From Ceratodon purpureus (lineage: Eukaryota; Streptophyta; Bryopsida; Pseudoditrichales; Ditrichaceae): a DNA stretch of 64,000 nucleotides. The position numbers were made by a program, and so were the translations under genes. The DNA lies in the NCBI GenBank assembly GCA_014871385.1, contig CM026424.1, positions 21,738,449-21,802,448 on the forward strand. Reading direction: 5' to 3'. This document shows positions 50,301 through 61,984 of this stretch, piece after piece. Under the pieces are notes generated by a model. It was not told where the DNA came from, made no database searches, and worked only from the letters and a program-made list of their open reading frames with translations. Numbering within the stretch: the stretch's first letter is position 1; each line of letters opens with the position of its first letter.

Positions 50301-52600
50301 TTCATTCCTTCCTAACAAAATGACCACTTTGTTTGATTACAATTATAAAATAAATCATATAATAAAAGTCAAAAAGAAATTTTGAAAATATTTCAGTTTG
50401 GGTGAACAAAGGGAATGGCAAACCTACTGCCACATCTTTTGCATGAACAGTTGAAAGGACCCATGTAGGAGCAATATTCCATCATTCCATGGTATCTGAT
50501 TGGATTCATTCAAATGACTCAGTTCCCTTGCTGACCAGCATCATGGCATGTATTGGGTGCCTGATAGCTCTGAAGGAATCTCTTCAGGAATCTGTACATT
50601 TTTCCCTTCTTTCTTATTGAAATTGGATTCATTGGGAGAGGCTCACATGAAAGGAGCTCTCCATGAGTGGTTGAGAAGTTGCACTGGTTTTGATAAAAGA
50701 TTCCAACATACCCATTTCATGAGTATACCTGACATGTGATTTCCCAAGTTTATTCATTGAATTGATTTGACCATTTTATTCAATAAAAATTTAGGATGAT
50801 GTATTCTTCAACATCCATGTAAATAAAGACTTATCAATGACTATAAGAAAGGACAAGAGGCTATCATACAATCACATTAAAACAACTTTTGAATACTATA
50901 AGAAGAAAAAATGTTCAAACTCTATATTTTTATAATTTAAGTATCTTTTTGTTGAAATATTTCACTTTTGAACTAACTCTACATCCTCACAAACTCATTT
51001 ATAGATCCTCTATCCATCAAAATTTACGGAAATGAGTTGTAAATTAATGACTTCTCCAAGTCTAATATTACTTGGTTGTAATGATTTTCTAACTCCCACG
51101 ATTTTCATTTAATCACTTAATGAGATACAAGTAAAAAAATTGTTATTATCTATTGGCCTTAAAATATTAATTTTAATTCAAGTTCTTTACATAATTCCAA
51201 AATAAAGTAGAAAGATAAGCAAGATAAAGTAGCTTTTCTCCAATCACATGCCAAATAAAACTACTTTCGACCTACAAATGGAGTACTCTGAAGTAAATCA
51301 TGTCTGCATCCTGAACTTTCCCTTGAAGACCACAATATTATTGAAAAACAGGAATTCCTATGACTTGTCGTAAATACAGCAGCCCACATGGTAATTTCAG
51401 TGTGCTCCGAATGGAAGACTACCGTATCCTGAATGTACTTGCTACAAAAGTCCCTGCCCGAGCACAAAACAAGTGGCTGAACCCGGGCAGCCGGTGAAGG
51501 AACCACCCAACGCGGGTCCTCTGTGGCACGAGGCGGCGTCGCCAGCGAGGATTTCCATGTAGAAAGATGGCTGAGGTGGCGCTTACCGAACCAACGACGT
51601 CTGCAGAGACAACCGGCAGTCGCACAAACATCCTACACAGGTGTCGGTCGCGCTGGTTGAACACCGCGTATTACCCGTAAGTGGATCGTGACTGGGCAGC
51701 GGCAAGAAAAGCTAGAACTGGATTCACACTGCTGGGACGTCATCCTCCAGGCAGATGGCGGCTGACGTGTCCTCCAATTCTCCCACTACCACCCCATGGC
51801 CCATGGGGGCAACTTGTCGGCCTGAACTGTTATCGGTAAATTTACCTCCATCTAAAGCAGAATAACGAAGAATCCCTGTAACAGTACTACAGTCACCAGT
51901 GCATGGTATTTGATTTTCTTCCCCACGCGCTTGGCAGTGTCCATGTGGTCCTCCCAATTGAGGATTATTCCTTTTCTTAAAAAGCCCATCTGGACTCTGG
52001 AGGATTGATCCATTTTATACCTTCCTGATTTTCATGAAACCATCCTGAAATACAGTATTGAATATACGATTGAGATTATACTTCCAATACCGTAGGAAAT
52101 ACTGTATCAATTATTCTTGATTTTGGGGGCAGGTTGAGACGAAAAACTTGGCTCCAACCTAGAGATACAATCGGTACCTTGTTTTTGGATGAGACTCGTG
52201 AGAGCATTGTAAGCATGGTATTATCTTTGAAATGAGGTAGATATTAGTGAGTTGGGGCCCAAAAAGAAGGGCTACAAGCATAGAATGAAAATGATCATAA
52301 AAATAATAAAGTTTAAAAAAATCATTACAAGAATAAAATTCTTAACTATCCAAATGAATTTTTTCAAATGTATTTTATTTTGCTTATGATTTCATGAATT
52401 TTGATAACCAGGTTTCCAGTTCAAATTAACTCCTTCACACTCTTCGCTTTCTCAACCTCAAAAGTGCCATTTTTTTCTTTCTATTTGCAAGGATGCAATT
52501 TGTATTTTCTACATCAAAATTAGCAGATTTTGACCACAAAAGATTACAACTAACTTAACGATGTAGTAAGATACCAAAATTTCATTGTTGATTCATTCTC
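47380..52600. other. AT-rich spacer, no gene recognised
   Basis: This long stretch has no supported exon. A minus-strand ORF at 48078-47761 (105 codons, Ser/Thr/Lys-rich) and some others of 60-115 codons match nothing I know. It holds the short tandem repeat at 49.6 kb and small AT-rich duplications near 48,440-48,500. Confidence 0.45.
49618..49683. repeat. 19-bp tandem repeat, about 3.5 copies
   Basis: The unit AACTATGTTAACCTCTGCC is repeated head to tail with almost no change. Confidence 0.9.
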
Positions 52601-54480
52601 ATCACTAACATTATAATGTTTGAAGTTGGATGAAATTGTTTTTTTTTGGACCTTTCCCAATGGACATTGTAACACTCCTCCCTCTGTAATGTAAGCGTTT
52701 TGAACTTATTATGGCATATACTAACAAGGCACTGCGGAGAGGACAGATTATAAAGAAGGGGTGGTCCAATTAGGAGAAGAGATCAATGGCAGTGCGCACG
52801 TAGCAAGCGACAAAGTGCAGCACAAGAGCGGAGGCGGGGTGAAAAACATAGTCGATCACGAAAACAAGGGCAAAGTAAGAGACACATAAGAACGTACTAC
52901 TAGGCGAGCTACTAGCGGAAGGGGGGGGGGGGGGGGGGGGGGAAGAACATGGTTATAAAGAGCAAAGGATGTCAATGACATTCTATGACCTTCCATTAGC
53001 ATATTCTCATGTGTGCAAACCCATCCTCCAGCTCTGTAGGGGTAGAGCAGAGTATAGAGTGAGAATGCAAGGCGGCCTACATGCCCGTTGTTGCATGCAA
53101 ACCTCTCCTATAATCTCACTTCTTGATCTTCTCTACAGATGCCCTCATCATATCAGTCTTTACTATGCTTCGCGCAACTACTTTCTCTATCCATGGTTCT
53201 TGCATCATCTTGGCTTTGTAGAAAATCAGAGTTGTAGTTTCCAATAGTATCTGCTACTAGTATGTCTTATAAGCTTGTTCATCTATATTTGTCTTCATTA
53301 ATGGTTGGATTTCTATGTACAAGGTTTGAGGTGGCGTTTGTATGTGTAAATACTCTAAACCCTTAATTGAATGCATCAATTGACTTCAGTCATGCATTTG
53401 ATTGGAAATTCAATGAGGTTCCTACTCCCATTTACCTTGTTGTACATGCTCTAGAAAGACAGGTTGCCTCTCTCCCAATATAGAGTCTTCACCCCCTCGT
53501 TAGTGGTGCTTCCAAAATTATAGTCATTATCTCTGATGCTTTGTTGTAGTTGCACCATGTAGACTTCGACTTGTTGTTGTGTCGCTATTCTATGACAACC
53601 CTCTTTATCGCGGCCCTACTTCAGTGAGCCTTCCTTGCCAAGGCCCATCCTCCGCTGTGTCACCTTTGCCTTTTTCCTCCTACTCCTTCTATGGCCAACC
53701 CTCCATTTTTGTCATAGCCTCACATGTGCCCATTTCTCTTAGTGCAACTCTCACATTTTTTGTTTTGAGTTCTAGACTCTCTTGTATTTACTATTAATGT
53801 TGTTTGAGGAGGATAATTTTAGGACGTCACTACATTTCCTATCAAATGTAGGAAGTAAGTCCATTGATGCTATTACTGTAACAGTTGTCCATTTATTCTC
53901 TTTTAGAATAAAATGTGAGGTAGTAGTCACCTGCCAAAAATAGCCTATAACCACATTTTGGTTAACATGCCCAAAATAGCTTGCAACCACATTCTAGTTA
54001 ACCCCTAAAGGACAATAGTCCTAGAATGGGCTTTTTTGAAACTTGGGCATGTACCTACAGTTGCAATTTAAATCGTGATTTTCTGAAATTTTAAATGGAG
54101 GTGTGCCGTTCCGAGAGCTCCGTGTGCATATTTTTATTTTTCAATTCCGACATCGGGATCAAAAGTTATGAAGGTTTAACTGTCAAAAGCTGCTCGTTGG
54201 GCATCTGCTGAAATTTTCTAAGCCACTGTGAATGTAGCAAATTCTGCCCAAAACTGCCCAAAGATAAAACTTTGAAATTCCACCAAAAATTGAGATTTTG
54301 ATATTTTTCAAAAATAAAAATTTTTGTTTATAGAAAAGGCAGTAGAGCATGTTTCCACTGTTCGGATTTTCAATCCAAGAATTTTTCATATGCTATTTTT
54401 ATTGTCCAAAAACGGCCTTTGTATGTGAATTTCAGCATACCCCCTAGCGGAAAATGATTCTTTTGGAAGCCTTCCACAAC
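52600..54480. other. Spacer with possible retroelement debris
   Basis: No conserved domain is visible. A stretch starting TGTAACACTCCTCC (about 52,670) has an LTR-like look, but no matching second copy or primer-binding site was found. It holds a run of 22 G at 52,921-52,942 and a short direct repeat (AACCACATT...GTTAAC) near 53,950-54,000. Confidence 0.35.
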
Positions 54481-54481
54481 C

Positions 54482-54850
54482 AGGGTTGTCACGGTCGTCC
54501 GGGACGCTCGGGACGTGGGGACGTCCGCGGACGTCCGCCAGCGCCAGGGGACGTCCTGTGACTTAGAAAAAAAAAATCACCCGCATAGGTTTCACCCCGG
54601 GGTGAAACCACATCTTCTACGCGGCGGAGGGGTTGCGGGGGAGGGTGCGGCCGTCGCCGCGGAGCGGGGGGGGCCGTCGGACGCGTCGGGAAGGGGCCGT
54701 CCCCGGCGACGGCCCCTTGCCGTCGCCGCGGTGGGGGGGGGGGGGGGGGGGGGGGGGGGCGTCCCCGGCGACGGCCCCTTGCCGTCGCCGCGGTGCGGGG
54801 GGGGCCGTCCCCGGCGACGGCCCCTTCGACGGCCGTGACAGTCCATGATC
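54482..54850. repeat. CpG-dense left block of the hAT unit
   Basis: It starts CAGGGTTGTCACGGTCGTCC, a hAT-like terminal sequence, then passes into repeats of about 65 bp built from CCGTCCCCGGCGACGGCCCC and CCGTCGCCGCGG. These are self-complementary. A run of about 32 G sits inside (54,727-54,758). Such runs are hard to sequence, so their exact length is unsure. Confidence 0.7.
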
Positions 54851-55146
54851 GGACGGCCCCTCGTTGACTTACGGCCTCGACGGCCGTCCTCCGTTGATTT
54901 TTAGGGCTTACCCCTTGGCATTTCAGGGAATGAGTATAAAAGACCCCTCCTGAAAGTTGCCATTACACTTCTGAATTGTACTCCATGTGCTACTAGTTGC
55001 ACTAATATACGTGTGTATCTGTTGCATGGTGAACGGCGGCGTTCAGAAGTGTGTTGAATTGGAGCTTCTTCGGAGGCTCTAGTTCTCTTGAGGACGTGGT
55101 ACCCCGATTTTTTGAAGTTTTTCCGGGCGATCTATCAAGTGCACCA

Positions 55147-58131
55147 ATGGCGTCTAAAAGTTACTCCCCATGGTATACCGAAGTCCATATGAGCGATGCG
55201 GAGAAGAAGAAGACTGAGATGGTTCAATGTATGCTATGCAAGAACACTTTCGCAAAGAGGATTGAGCGGATGCTCAGTCATTTGGGCTATGACAAAGTTC
55301 TAGGGGTACGGACTAGTGGAGTAGGTCGTTGCACTAATTTGTCACCCGCTATACTGTCCTTGTTCAAGAATTGCGGTGGCAAATTCCCTAACGACTCCAG
55401 AATATTCATGTCGGAGCAGAGTACTTCCCCGGTGACTCGTGGCAATATATCCCCAAGAGTGAACACTCCCATGGATGTGGACTCATGCACTGGATCCCGG
55501 GTTTCTACTCCGAAGAATGAACCCGTTTTATTTGGTGAGGGTGTACCTTTCATTTCCACTTTTCCGGGGGAAGGTAGTGGACCGTTTCCTCCTTTGAAGG
55601 CAAAGAGGCAATCTACCCTTCAAGAGGGCTTCGAAGAGACTCAGAGGCGGAAATGCGACAAAGCATGGGCCACATTTTTTTACGAGAACAGTATCTCGTT
55701 TAACGTGGCCCAGAGTGCCTCTTTCAAGGACGCGGTGTTGAAGACGTCCAACATGAAGAGATCATACACACCTCCATCTTACCACCATCTCCGAACAAAT
55801 TTACTAGCCCAAGCAAGGACTGATTTGGAGACTTCCTTGAATGATAGGATTTTTTCAAGTGTTAGGAAGTACGGGGGAACGTTGGCCCTGGATGGGTGGA
55901 CTTCTGTAAGCAGTCGCCCTCTAATAAACGCAATGCTGGTATCTCCAGCTGGTGAGTTATTCTTGGGAGCCGTTGACACGAGTGGGAAAGAGAAGGATGC
56001 TGTTTTCGTAGCAACCGTCATTGAGAAGTTTATCCAACAAGTTGGAGAACAGAACATCATTCAAGTATGCTACGATAATGCTCCGGTGATGCTTAATGCC
56101 GGAAAGTTGGTCCAAGCACTCTATCCATCCATATTTGTCCAAGGATGTGCTGCCCATGCGATGGACCTTTTGTTGGAGGATTGGAGTAAGATGAAGTGGG
56201 TGAAGGAGCTCCTAGATCGGGCTAAGAACTTGGTTAAGTTCATAAAGATAAGGCAAATGCCACTCTCGGTATTTCGAAAGCACGAGGCAAAACTTAGCTT
56301 GCTGATGCCTGGTCAGACTAGGTTTGCATCGCACTACATTATGATTTCGCGTCTACTGAAGGTTCGAGGAGCATTGGAGCAGAGCGTTGTGGATCCTGAC
56401 TGGAGAAACTACGAAACGAAGAAGACCTTATCTGCCCGTGACAAAGCGAAGATCTCACGCGATGTTAAGAGGGTTGTCTTGGATGACGTTTTCTGGGAGC
56501 AATGTGCAAACTTCAAGTGGATGACAAGTCCCGTTGTATATGCCCTACGAGAGTTTGATGCGAAGGAATCGGCATTGGGTAAAGCCTACGTTGTTCTCCG
56601 CAACCTTGAGAAGCATGTTCTCTCTTTACGCCAAGAGCCCTTCAAACTAGACTCAGACAATGCTGATTACTGCGAGGACTCATTTTACGAGCGTAAAGCC
56701 ATGATTAAATCACCCTTACAGTGTGCTGCTGCGCTTCTAAACCCTTATCTTATTGACGATGAGGACCTTCGCAATGATAGTGATGCAATGGCATCGGCGA
56801 AGGAGGTCTTGTTGTCGATGGCTCCTCCGACACTGAAGGAAGTGGTCATAGAAGAGTTCTTTGCATTTCGTGAAGCTTATCCTCCGTTTCGTGACGTACG
56901 TGAATCCTCTAAGTCACAACTGCCGCCTTCTGGTTGGTGGGATATATACGGATCCGCTGGTAAATTCATTTCCCCAATTGCAAAAAGGATTTTAGCTCAG
57001 CCCCTGTCTTCTTCTTCATGCGAGCGGAATTGGAGTAGCTACTCCTTTGTCCACGACAGGAAGCGAAACCGTTTACTTCCGGAGAGGGCTAATGACCTCG
57101 TGTTTGTGTATACAAATTCCAAGATAATTTCCCAGTCCAAGTTGAGTGCCTTAGGCAGGTTCTACGGGGAGTTGGAGGGGAAGGAGGATCCGAAGGCCGT
57201 GGAAACCGAGGATGTTGACTACTCTAGTGAGTCTGATGTTGATCTACCCTTTGATGATCTATCAATTGACCCCCCCATCGAGGCCCCAGTCGACGACCTC
57301 GAGGTGTCTCCGAAAGGAAAATCCCGTTGTTCTCCTGCGCCAATGGAGCGTGCTTTCGAGTATGATGATGTCGAAGAAGAAGGTACCAACGAGGAGGATA
57401 CGATTCCTCTTTCCTCTTTTTTGAATGAAGACGGTTTATTAAACAGTGATAAGATTCTCCGGGGAGGATCCTCTCATACTACCGTGGATTTGGTCATACC
57501 AAAGAAAGAGGGAGACCCCACCATTGATACTTCTAAGGTTGTTTCTCCAAACTTCAACCGCCTGAAGGACGATATGGTTCCACCCACTACAAAGGAGGAT
57601 GTGCCCGTACCCGTATCGGGTGCATCTCGCACATTGTTTGGAACTGCAAAGACTAGGGTCCAAGTTGGTGGGTTCGAATCGTCCACGAGGTTGGTTGAGT
57701 TGTCTAAAAAAATGAAGGCAGATGCTAAGGCTGCTGAAGTAGCGGAGAAATGTAGGAAGAGATTGGTCCGAACCCGACAAGCGGACCCGGGCCTCCTCTC
57801 TACTGATGACGGACTTCCAATTGGGAATCTCTTTGGGCCGAAGTTGGCTTTGGGAAAACCGGACATATTTCCTGAGAAACCCCCTGCTAGAGCCACGTCC
57901 AAGCGAAAGGCTGTAGACAAGACTCAGAAGGTGTTGGCTTTCAATCCTGGTAGGCCAAAAACTCCTTTGGATGACCCGAATGGCCCAAAGAAATTCCTGA
58001 ACCCATTCGAGTCAAAGAAGAAGAGTAAGGCGAGGGTGAAGAAGGTACGCGAGAGCGATGGCGATGACGAATACGATTCTTCCGGTCCTAGTGGGGCCGA
58101 AGTGAAGGACGACAGCGATTATGTGGCCTGA
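55147..58131 (+). CDS. hAT-type transposase with long C-terminal extension
   Basis: A single ORF of 994 residues from the first good ATG (CCAATGGCG). Residues ~25-55 form a BED-like zinc finger (CMLCKNTFAKRIERMLSHLG). A DUF659-type core follows with LALDGWTSVSSRP (first Asp), VCYDNAPVMLNAG (second Asp) and CAAHAMDLLLEDW. The C-terminal dimerisation region contains SSSSCERNWSSYSFVHDRKR (catalytic Glu). These are the D, D and E of hAT transposases, which cut and paste DNA. After about residue 665 comes an extension of ~330 residues, first acidic then Lys/Arg-rich, not usual for the family. The frame has no stops, so it may be active. It converges on the RING gene with 460 bp between the stops. 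Confidence 0.88.
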   Translation: MASKSYSPWYTEVHMSDAEKKKTEMVQCMLCKNTFAKRIERMLSHLGYDKVLGVRTSGVGRCTNLSPAILSLFKNCGGKFPNDSRIFMSEQSTSPVTRGNISPRVNTPMDVDSCTGSRVSTPKNEPVLFGEGVPFISTFPGEGSGPFPPLKAKRQSTLQEGFEETQRRKCDKAWATFFYENSISFNVAQSASFKDAVLKTSNMKRSYTPPSYHHLRTNLLAQARTDLETSLNDRIFSSVRKYGGTLALDGWTSVSSRPLINAMLVSPAGELFLGAVDTSGKEKDAVFVATVIEKFIQQVGEQNIIQVCYDNAPVMLNAGKLVQALYPSIFVQGCAAHAMDLLLEDWSKMKWVKELLDRAKNLVKFIKIRQMPLSVFRKHEAKLSLLMPGQTRFASHYIMISRLLKVRGALEQSVVDPDWRNYETKKTLSARDKAKISRDVKRVVLDDVFWEQCANFKWMTSPVVYALREFDAKESALGKAYVVLRNLEKHVLSLRQEPFKLDSDNADYCEDSFYERKAMIKSPLQCAAALLNPYLIDDEDLRNDSDAMASAKEVLLSMAPPTLKEVVIEEFFAFREAYPPFRDVRESSKSQLPPSGWWDIYGSAGKFISPIAKRILAQPLSSSSCERNWSSYSFVHDRKRNRLLPERANDLVFVYTNSKIISQSKLSALGRFYGELEGKEDPKAVETEDVDYSSESDVDLPFDDLSIDPPIEAPVDDLEVSPKGKSRCSPAPMERAFEYDDVEEEGTNEEDTIPLSSFLNEDGLLNSDKILRGGSSHTTVDLVIPKKEGDPTIDTSKVVSPNFNRLKDDMVPPTTKEDVPVPVSGASRTLFGTAKTRVQVGGFESSTRLVELSKKMKADAKAAEVAEKCRKRLVRTRQADPGLLSTDDGLPIGNLFGPKLALGKPDIFPEKPPARATSKRKAVDKTQKVLAFNPGRPKTPLDDPNGPKKFLNPFESKKKSKARVKKVRESDGDDEYDSSGPSGAEVKDDSDYVA

Positions 58132-58591
58132 TTGGGCACGATAGTTAGAAGGCGGCATTTCCAGTGCACCACCCTAGAATGCCACTCTTTTACGAATGTC
58201 CATTTCTAGAAACCATTATCATATTATATCTCATTTAAGCGGTGGTGCTTGCCTCTTCAATATTGTCCTCCACGTTGTGTACTTATTTTTACTTTGATTG
58301 TACTTCTCGCAATTTCTTTCTCGTAATGAATGTACACAATCTACATATGAAGTTCGATGCATCTAAGTACTAACAATTCTTTCAACACAAATGCAACTCT
58401 GATAAAACATAAATGAAATTGTATTAAAACCAAAGGTAATTTTTGCAAGTACATATAGAAGTAGTGTAAAGTCCATACACCCGGCTCCGCAACCAATATA
58501 TATATATACTGCTCTAAATACGACTATCACCCAGTGTATTGTCACATTAACCGTAGTAATGCGGGTACCATGTCCAACGTAAATACTCTAC
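58132..58591. other. Spacer between convergent genes
   Basis: This 460-bp AT-rich segment holds the 3' ends of both convergent genes. No gene is seen. Confidence 0.6.
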
Positions 58592-61500
58592 TCAACGTCC
58601 ATTGTTTGCATTTGACCTCCGAGTTTGGCGTCGCTGGCTTGGATGTGTAATCGTACCCCCCGATCGATATTCTTCTTCCACGCGATCCAAAGAACGACGA
58701 TTATCTTCCCCCCATTCGGGATCATCTTCATAAGGGTTGTCTCGATTGCGCTTCTTGGAATTCTTCCCGTTCCACAACTCCTTTGCCTTGTCAATCTTGG
58801 CTACTGTTTCTTGCACAATCTTCTCAATCCTATTGCGTGACCAACGAGAGGAATTATCCTCCGCACGAAGTGCCCTCCTCCAGTCGTTAACTATTTTATG
58901 AAGAGCATCGTCAAACTTCTTAGTGATCACCCAGTAGTCTAGGTCCGAATATTTGAAGGATTCCTCTGTAAAAGTGCGACGATGCTGAATGGCTTCTTCT
59001 AGTTTGGCCAATACAAGTGCCCTACCAACCGGGGTTCTGTCATACATCTTGTACTCATCAAGTTGGCCATAGTCCCGTTCTACTTCTCTTCTCTTACCGT
59101 CGGCATCTACCACAACTTCCGGTTTTGGAAACCGGAAGAAGCGATTGCGATGTATACTCCAATGTCCACCGAAGTTCCTACAAAAAAATTCTCGGTCCTC
59201 GGCATCCGGAATTTCACTTGCCCTCATCTCCACCTCATAGTCGTGTGTCATCCATGAAAAATCGTCCATTCCGGCATCGTTAGCCGTAGATAGTTGGTGA
59301 GTCATTGTCTCCGGGTTCCAAGCCAGTGATTTGCCCCAATCATAATAATTCAGCTCTTTCTTAGGTAGTTGGTCTAGTGGTAAATTCCACCGATCAAACT
59401 CATGCCCAGGCGGCATCACGTGTTGTAGTCCCAGCATCTCGTAAAAACGTGAACTAATTGGGGAGCGACACATAACACACTGTTTGTTGTTTAAAGCAGC
59501 CTTCGCGATGCAGGTTATGTGGAACTTGTGATTACAATTTCCCATCTCAAAGGCCCCTTCCGGCCCAAAATATTGTTGACAGATGGGACACGTTTCCTTC
59601 GAATATTCCTCCGACGGTTTGCGGGTATGGATAACCACACGTTTTGATTCATCCAAATGAGATGATAGTACATCGTACGGCATCCACCCCTCCTCGACCT
59701 CTAGCGCCCAGTCAATGACCCCTTCTTTATTTTTGGAACTATGTAATGTGCGCTCCATCATTTCTCCTACATCGCGCCATATCGTGATTTTTGTAGCATC
59801 TTCGCCGCCCTTGGCTGCTGCCTCGTTATACTTCTGTAAAGATGATTGGATAGCTTCTTCGACATCCATAGAAGTAATTGCACATTTCTTCATATCCTGT
59901 TGTGCTCTAGAGACTATTGTCTCCTTATCTCGTAGTTTGTGGACCCAACCAAGCCATGATAATGCCCTTATGGAAGATGGTGTATCATCTACCATCTTTA
60001 TGGTGGTCTTCAGCCTTTCCAGTTCCGTACGGGCCTCGTCTCTTTCCCTTCTAGCCACCTCCAAATCCCGTAAAAGAATGTCTAATTCTATTGAATCATC
60101 CATTGGCCCTTTTCCTCTATCCTCATGTCCTGGTGTTGCTTGGCTAGAGCCAATGTCCAATGGAACTGGACCAGATGTCATTTTAGACTTCTGAGACGCC
60201 ATCCCTTGTGTGGCCCCATCTCCACTTTTATTTGAAAATTTAGAAAGGCCAAGGTCATCGGAATCCTCACCATCGCTCAGTACTTCAATGATACGATCCT
60301 TTCCTTCCACCTTCACCACTTCCTTCTTCACCACTTCCTTCTTCACCGTAGGCTTCACTTCTTTTGTTTTGTTTTTCTCCTTCTCTACTGGGTGGTAGAT
60401 TTTGCACTCTTCCAATTGTGCAAAAAAACTCATCTTCACATGGTCCAACCTTCTTGTCAAACTCTTGATTTGTTCCGTTGCATCCATTAAATCCTTACTC
60501 AGAGCCACGTTCTCTTCGCCTAACTTCACACGGTCTTCCAGAAGAGGCTTAATGGAAGATGCCAAAGTGTCAAAGCCAAGGGCACCCTGTATCATGCCCG
60601 GAGTGATACTTCCAAATGCATGAGCCATATTTATGAGATCTGGTGCCATAGCGCCTAATACGGAAGCCCCTTCTTTCAGGGTGTGTGCAATCTTCAACAC
60701 ATTATGAATTTGTTGCACTTCCTCCGTGGTTTTTCTTGCAGCGTCTCCCTCTGTGGTATTCTCTAAGCCCCCACGCTGTTCATCAGAGGACACCTCCGTC
60801 AATTTGATGCTAAAATCTAGTAACTCCTTCAATGATTCATTGTTTGGCATCGACTTCACCAGCTCCATAATCTCCGAAATGGAATGAACTGCATCCTTTG
60901 TGCTATCCTCTTCGGTAGGCACTTGTACTATTGCCAAGGAACTTGGACCATCATCCACTGAACGAGGGTTGGAGCATCCGGCTTCCGCAGCCGTAAGATG
61001 TGTTGAGCAGTCATTGTCCACCTCCACTTCCACCTCATCTACGGCTGCCTTGCCCTTTGTATCGTCGGAAGATTTCACCGTGATTTCCAGGTCTGCTCTA
61101 GGAATAGTAGGGGCATTAGTTTCTGTGGCAACGGGGAACATCGTAGCGATCACATTGGCAATGGCAGCGGGCTTCTTTTCCTCTGGACGATGCGGAGTTT
61201 CATTCTGTACTTTTTTTACTTCATTCTTCGGAAAGCTCTTTAGATGTGGCCACTGCCGCTTTCGGAACTCCGCTACAACCTTCTGTGCTTGCAAAGGATC
61301 GATCAGATATAAATCCGGAATGTCTGTTACCATCCATCCAATTTGCAACGGCCTGTCTTTCGTAGTGGGGTACGTACACCAACTAATCTTCCGCTTCAAT
61401 ATTAGCTCCGCATATACCATACTGCAAATGGTATAATTGAAATGGCCTTTGCTGGGCTTCCGTTGCCCAAACATAGTAGTCCAGACTTCATATGCCCGAT

Positions 61501-61777
61501 GCAAGAAATGGTCATCCATGCATGACCAGGGCTTGCAACTAAAAGTCCGTGTGTTCATCTCGTGTTCTTCTCGGGGCCATAACTTGTCAATGTGATACAT
61601 CTTCACATACTTCTTGCACTCCTTGAAAGTCCAGAAAATCTCCCCTACAGATTCCCAGCCTTCTTCTGCTACAATGTTTTTGTTGTCTAGGATCTCCCAA
61701 GAAAAGTTGTGGCACATTCCCTTCGGCCTGTTCCTCTTCCCGGTTCCTCCAATCTCATCATGTTCCGGATCCGCCAT
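58592..61777 (-). CDS. Large RING-finger / coiled-coil protein
   Basis: A single ORF of 1,061 residues starting MADPEHDE. Residues ~20-190 look folded (Trp- and Cys-rich, with ILDNKNIVAEEGWESVGEIF and SWCTYPTTKDRPLQIGWM). Long Lys/Glu-rich coiled coils lie around 430-480 and 560-620. A RING-H2-type finger lies at ~727-772 (CPIC, then C-N-H-K-F-H-x-x-C, then C-V-M-C). The C-terminal ~290 residues are Trp/Arg-rich and end in a basic tail with KKRNRD. RING fingers usually recruit ubiquitin-conjugating enzymes. I do not recognise the full-length family. It runs tail-to-tail with the hAT transposase, and its promoter lies next to the right GC block, so it looks like a partner gene of the same mobile unit. 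Confidence 0.7.
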   Translation of the reverse strand: MADPEHDEIGGTGKRNRPKGMCHNFSWEILDNKNIVAEEGWESVGEIFWTFKECKKYVKMYHIDKLWPREEHEMNTRTFSCKPWSCMDDHFLHRAYEVWTTMFGQRKPSKGHFNYTICSMVYAELILKRKISWCTYPTTKDRPLQIGWMVTDIPDLYLIDPLQAQKVVAEFRKRQWPHLKSFPKNEVKKVQNETPHRPEEKKPAAIANVIATMFPVATETNAPTIPRADLEITVKSSDDTKGKAAVDEVEVEVDNDCSTHLTAAEAGCSNPRSVDDGPSSLAIVQVPTEEDSTKDAVHSISEIMELVKSMPNNESLKELLDFSIKLTEVSSDEQRGGLENTTEGDAARKTTEEVQQIHNVLKIAHTLKEGASVLGAMAPDLINMAHAFGSITPGMIQGALGFDTLASSIKPLLEDRVKLGEENVALSKDLMDATEQIKSLTRRLDHVKMSFFAQLEECKIYHPVEKEKNKTKEVKPTVKKEVVKKEVVKVEGKDRIIEVLSDGEDSDDLGLSKFSNKSGDGATQGMASQKSKMTSGPVPLDIGSSQATPGHEDRGKGPMDDSIELDILLRDLEVARRERDEARTELERLKTTIKMVDDTPSSIRALSWLGWVHKLRDKETIVSRAQQDMKKCAITSMDVEEAIQSSLQKYNEAAAKGGEDATKITIWRDVGEMMERTLHSSKNKEGVIDWALEVEEGWMPYDVLSSHLDESKRVVIHTRKPSEEYSKETCPICQQYFGPEGAFEMGNCNHKFHITCIAKAALNNKQCVMCRSPISSRFYEMLGLQHVMPPGHEFDRWNLPLDQLPKKELNYYDWGKSLAWNPETMTHQLSTANDAGMDDFSWMTHDYEVEMRASEIPDAEDREFFCRNFGGHWSIHRNRFFRFPKPEVVVDADGKRREVERDYGQLDEYKMYDRTPVGRALVLAKLEEAIQHRRTFTEESFKYSDLDYWVITKKFDDALHKIVNDWRRALRAEDNSSRWSRNRIEKIVQETVAKIDKAKELWNGKNSKKRNRDNPYEDDPEWGEDNRRSLDRVEEEYRSGGTITHPSQRRQTRRSNANNGR

Positions 61778-61984
61778 AGTAACCTCGTTTTAAACAAAAA
61801 CGATATGGTTTTGTTTTAAAGAAAACAAGGAGTTGATAAATGACGTTTACAAAATAACGAATACAGAAAATTCAAAAACTCCCCCCCCCACAATAAAAAG
61901 GGACCTCCATCTCCTCACCCCCACGTACCAACAAGCCCCCAAGTGAATTGGGAAACTGTAGCAATAGGAGAGGGACTATTGAGG

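Noticed and set aside
52660-53990. LTR retrotransposon suggested by TGTAACACTCC and a GAGGAGGATAATTTTAGGACG stretch
   Set aside because: No second LTR copy, primer-binding site or polyprotein motif found.
54515-54848. Gly/Arg/Pro ORFs in the left GC block
   Set aside because: Simple-sequence translation of GGCGAC repeats on both strands.
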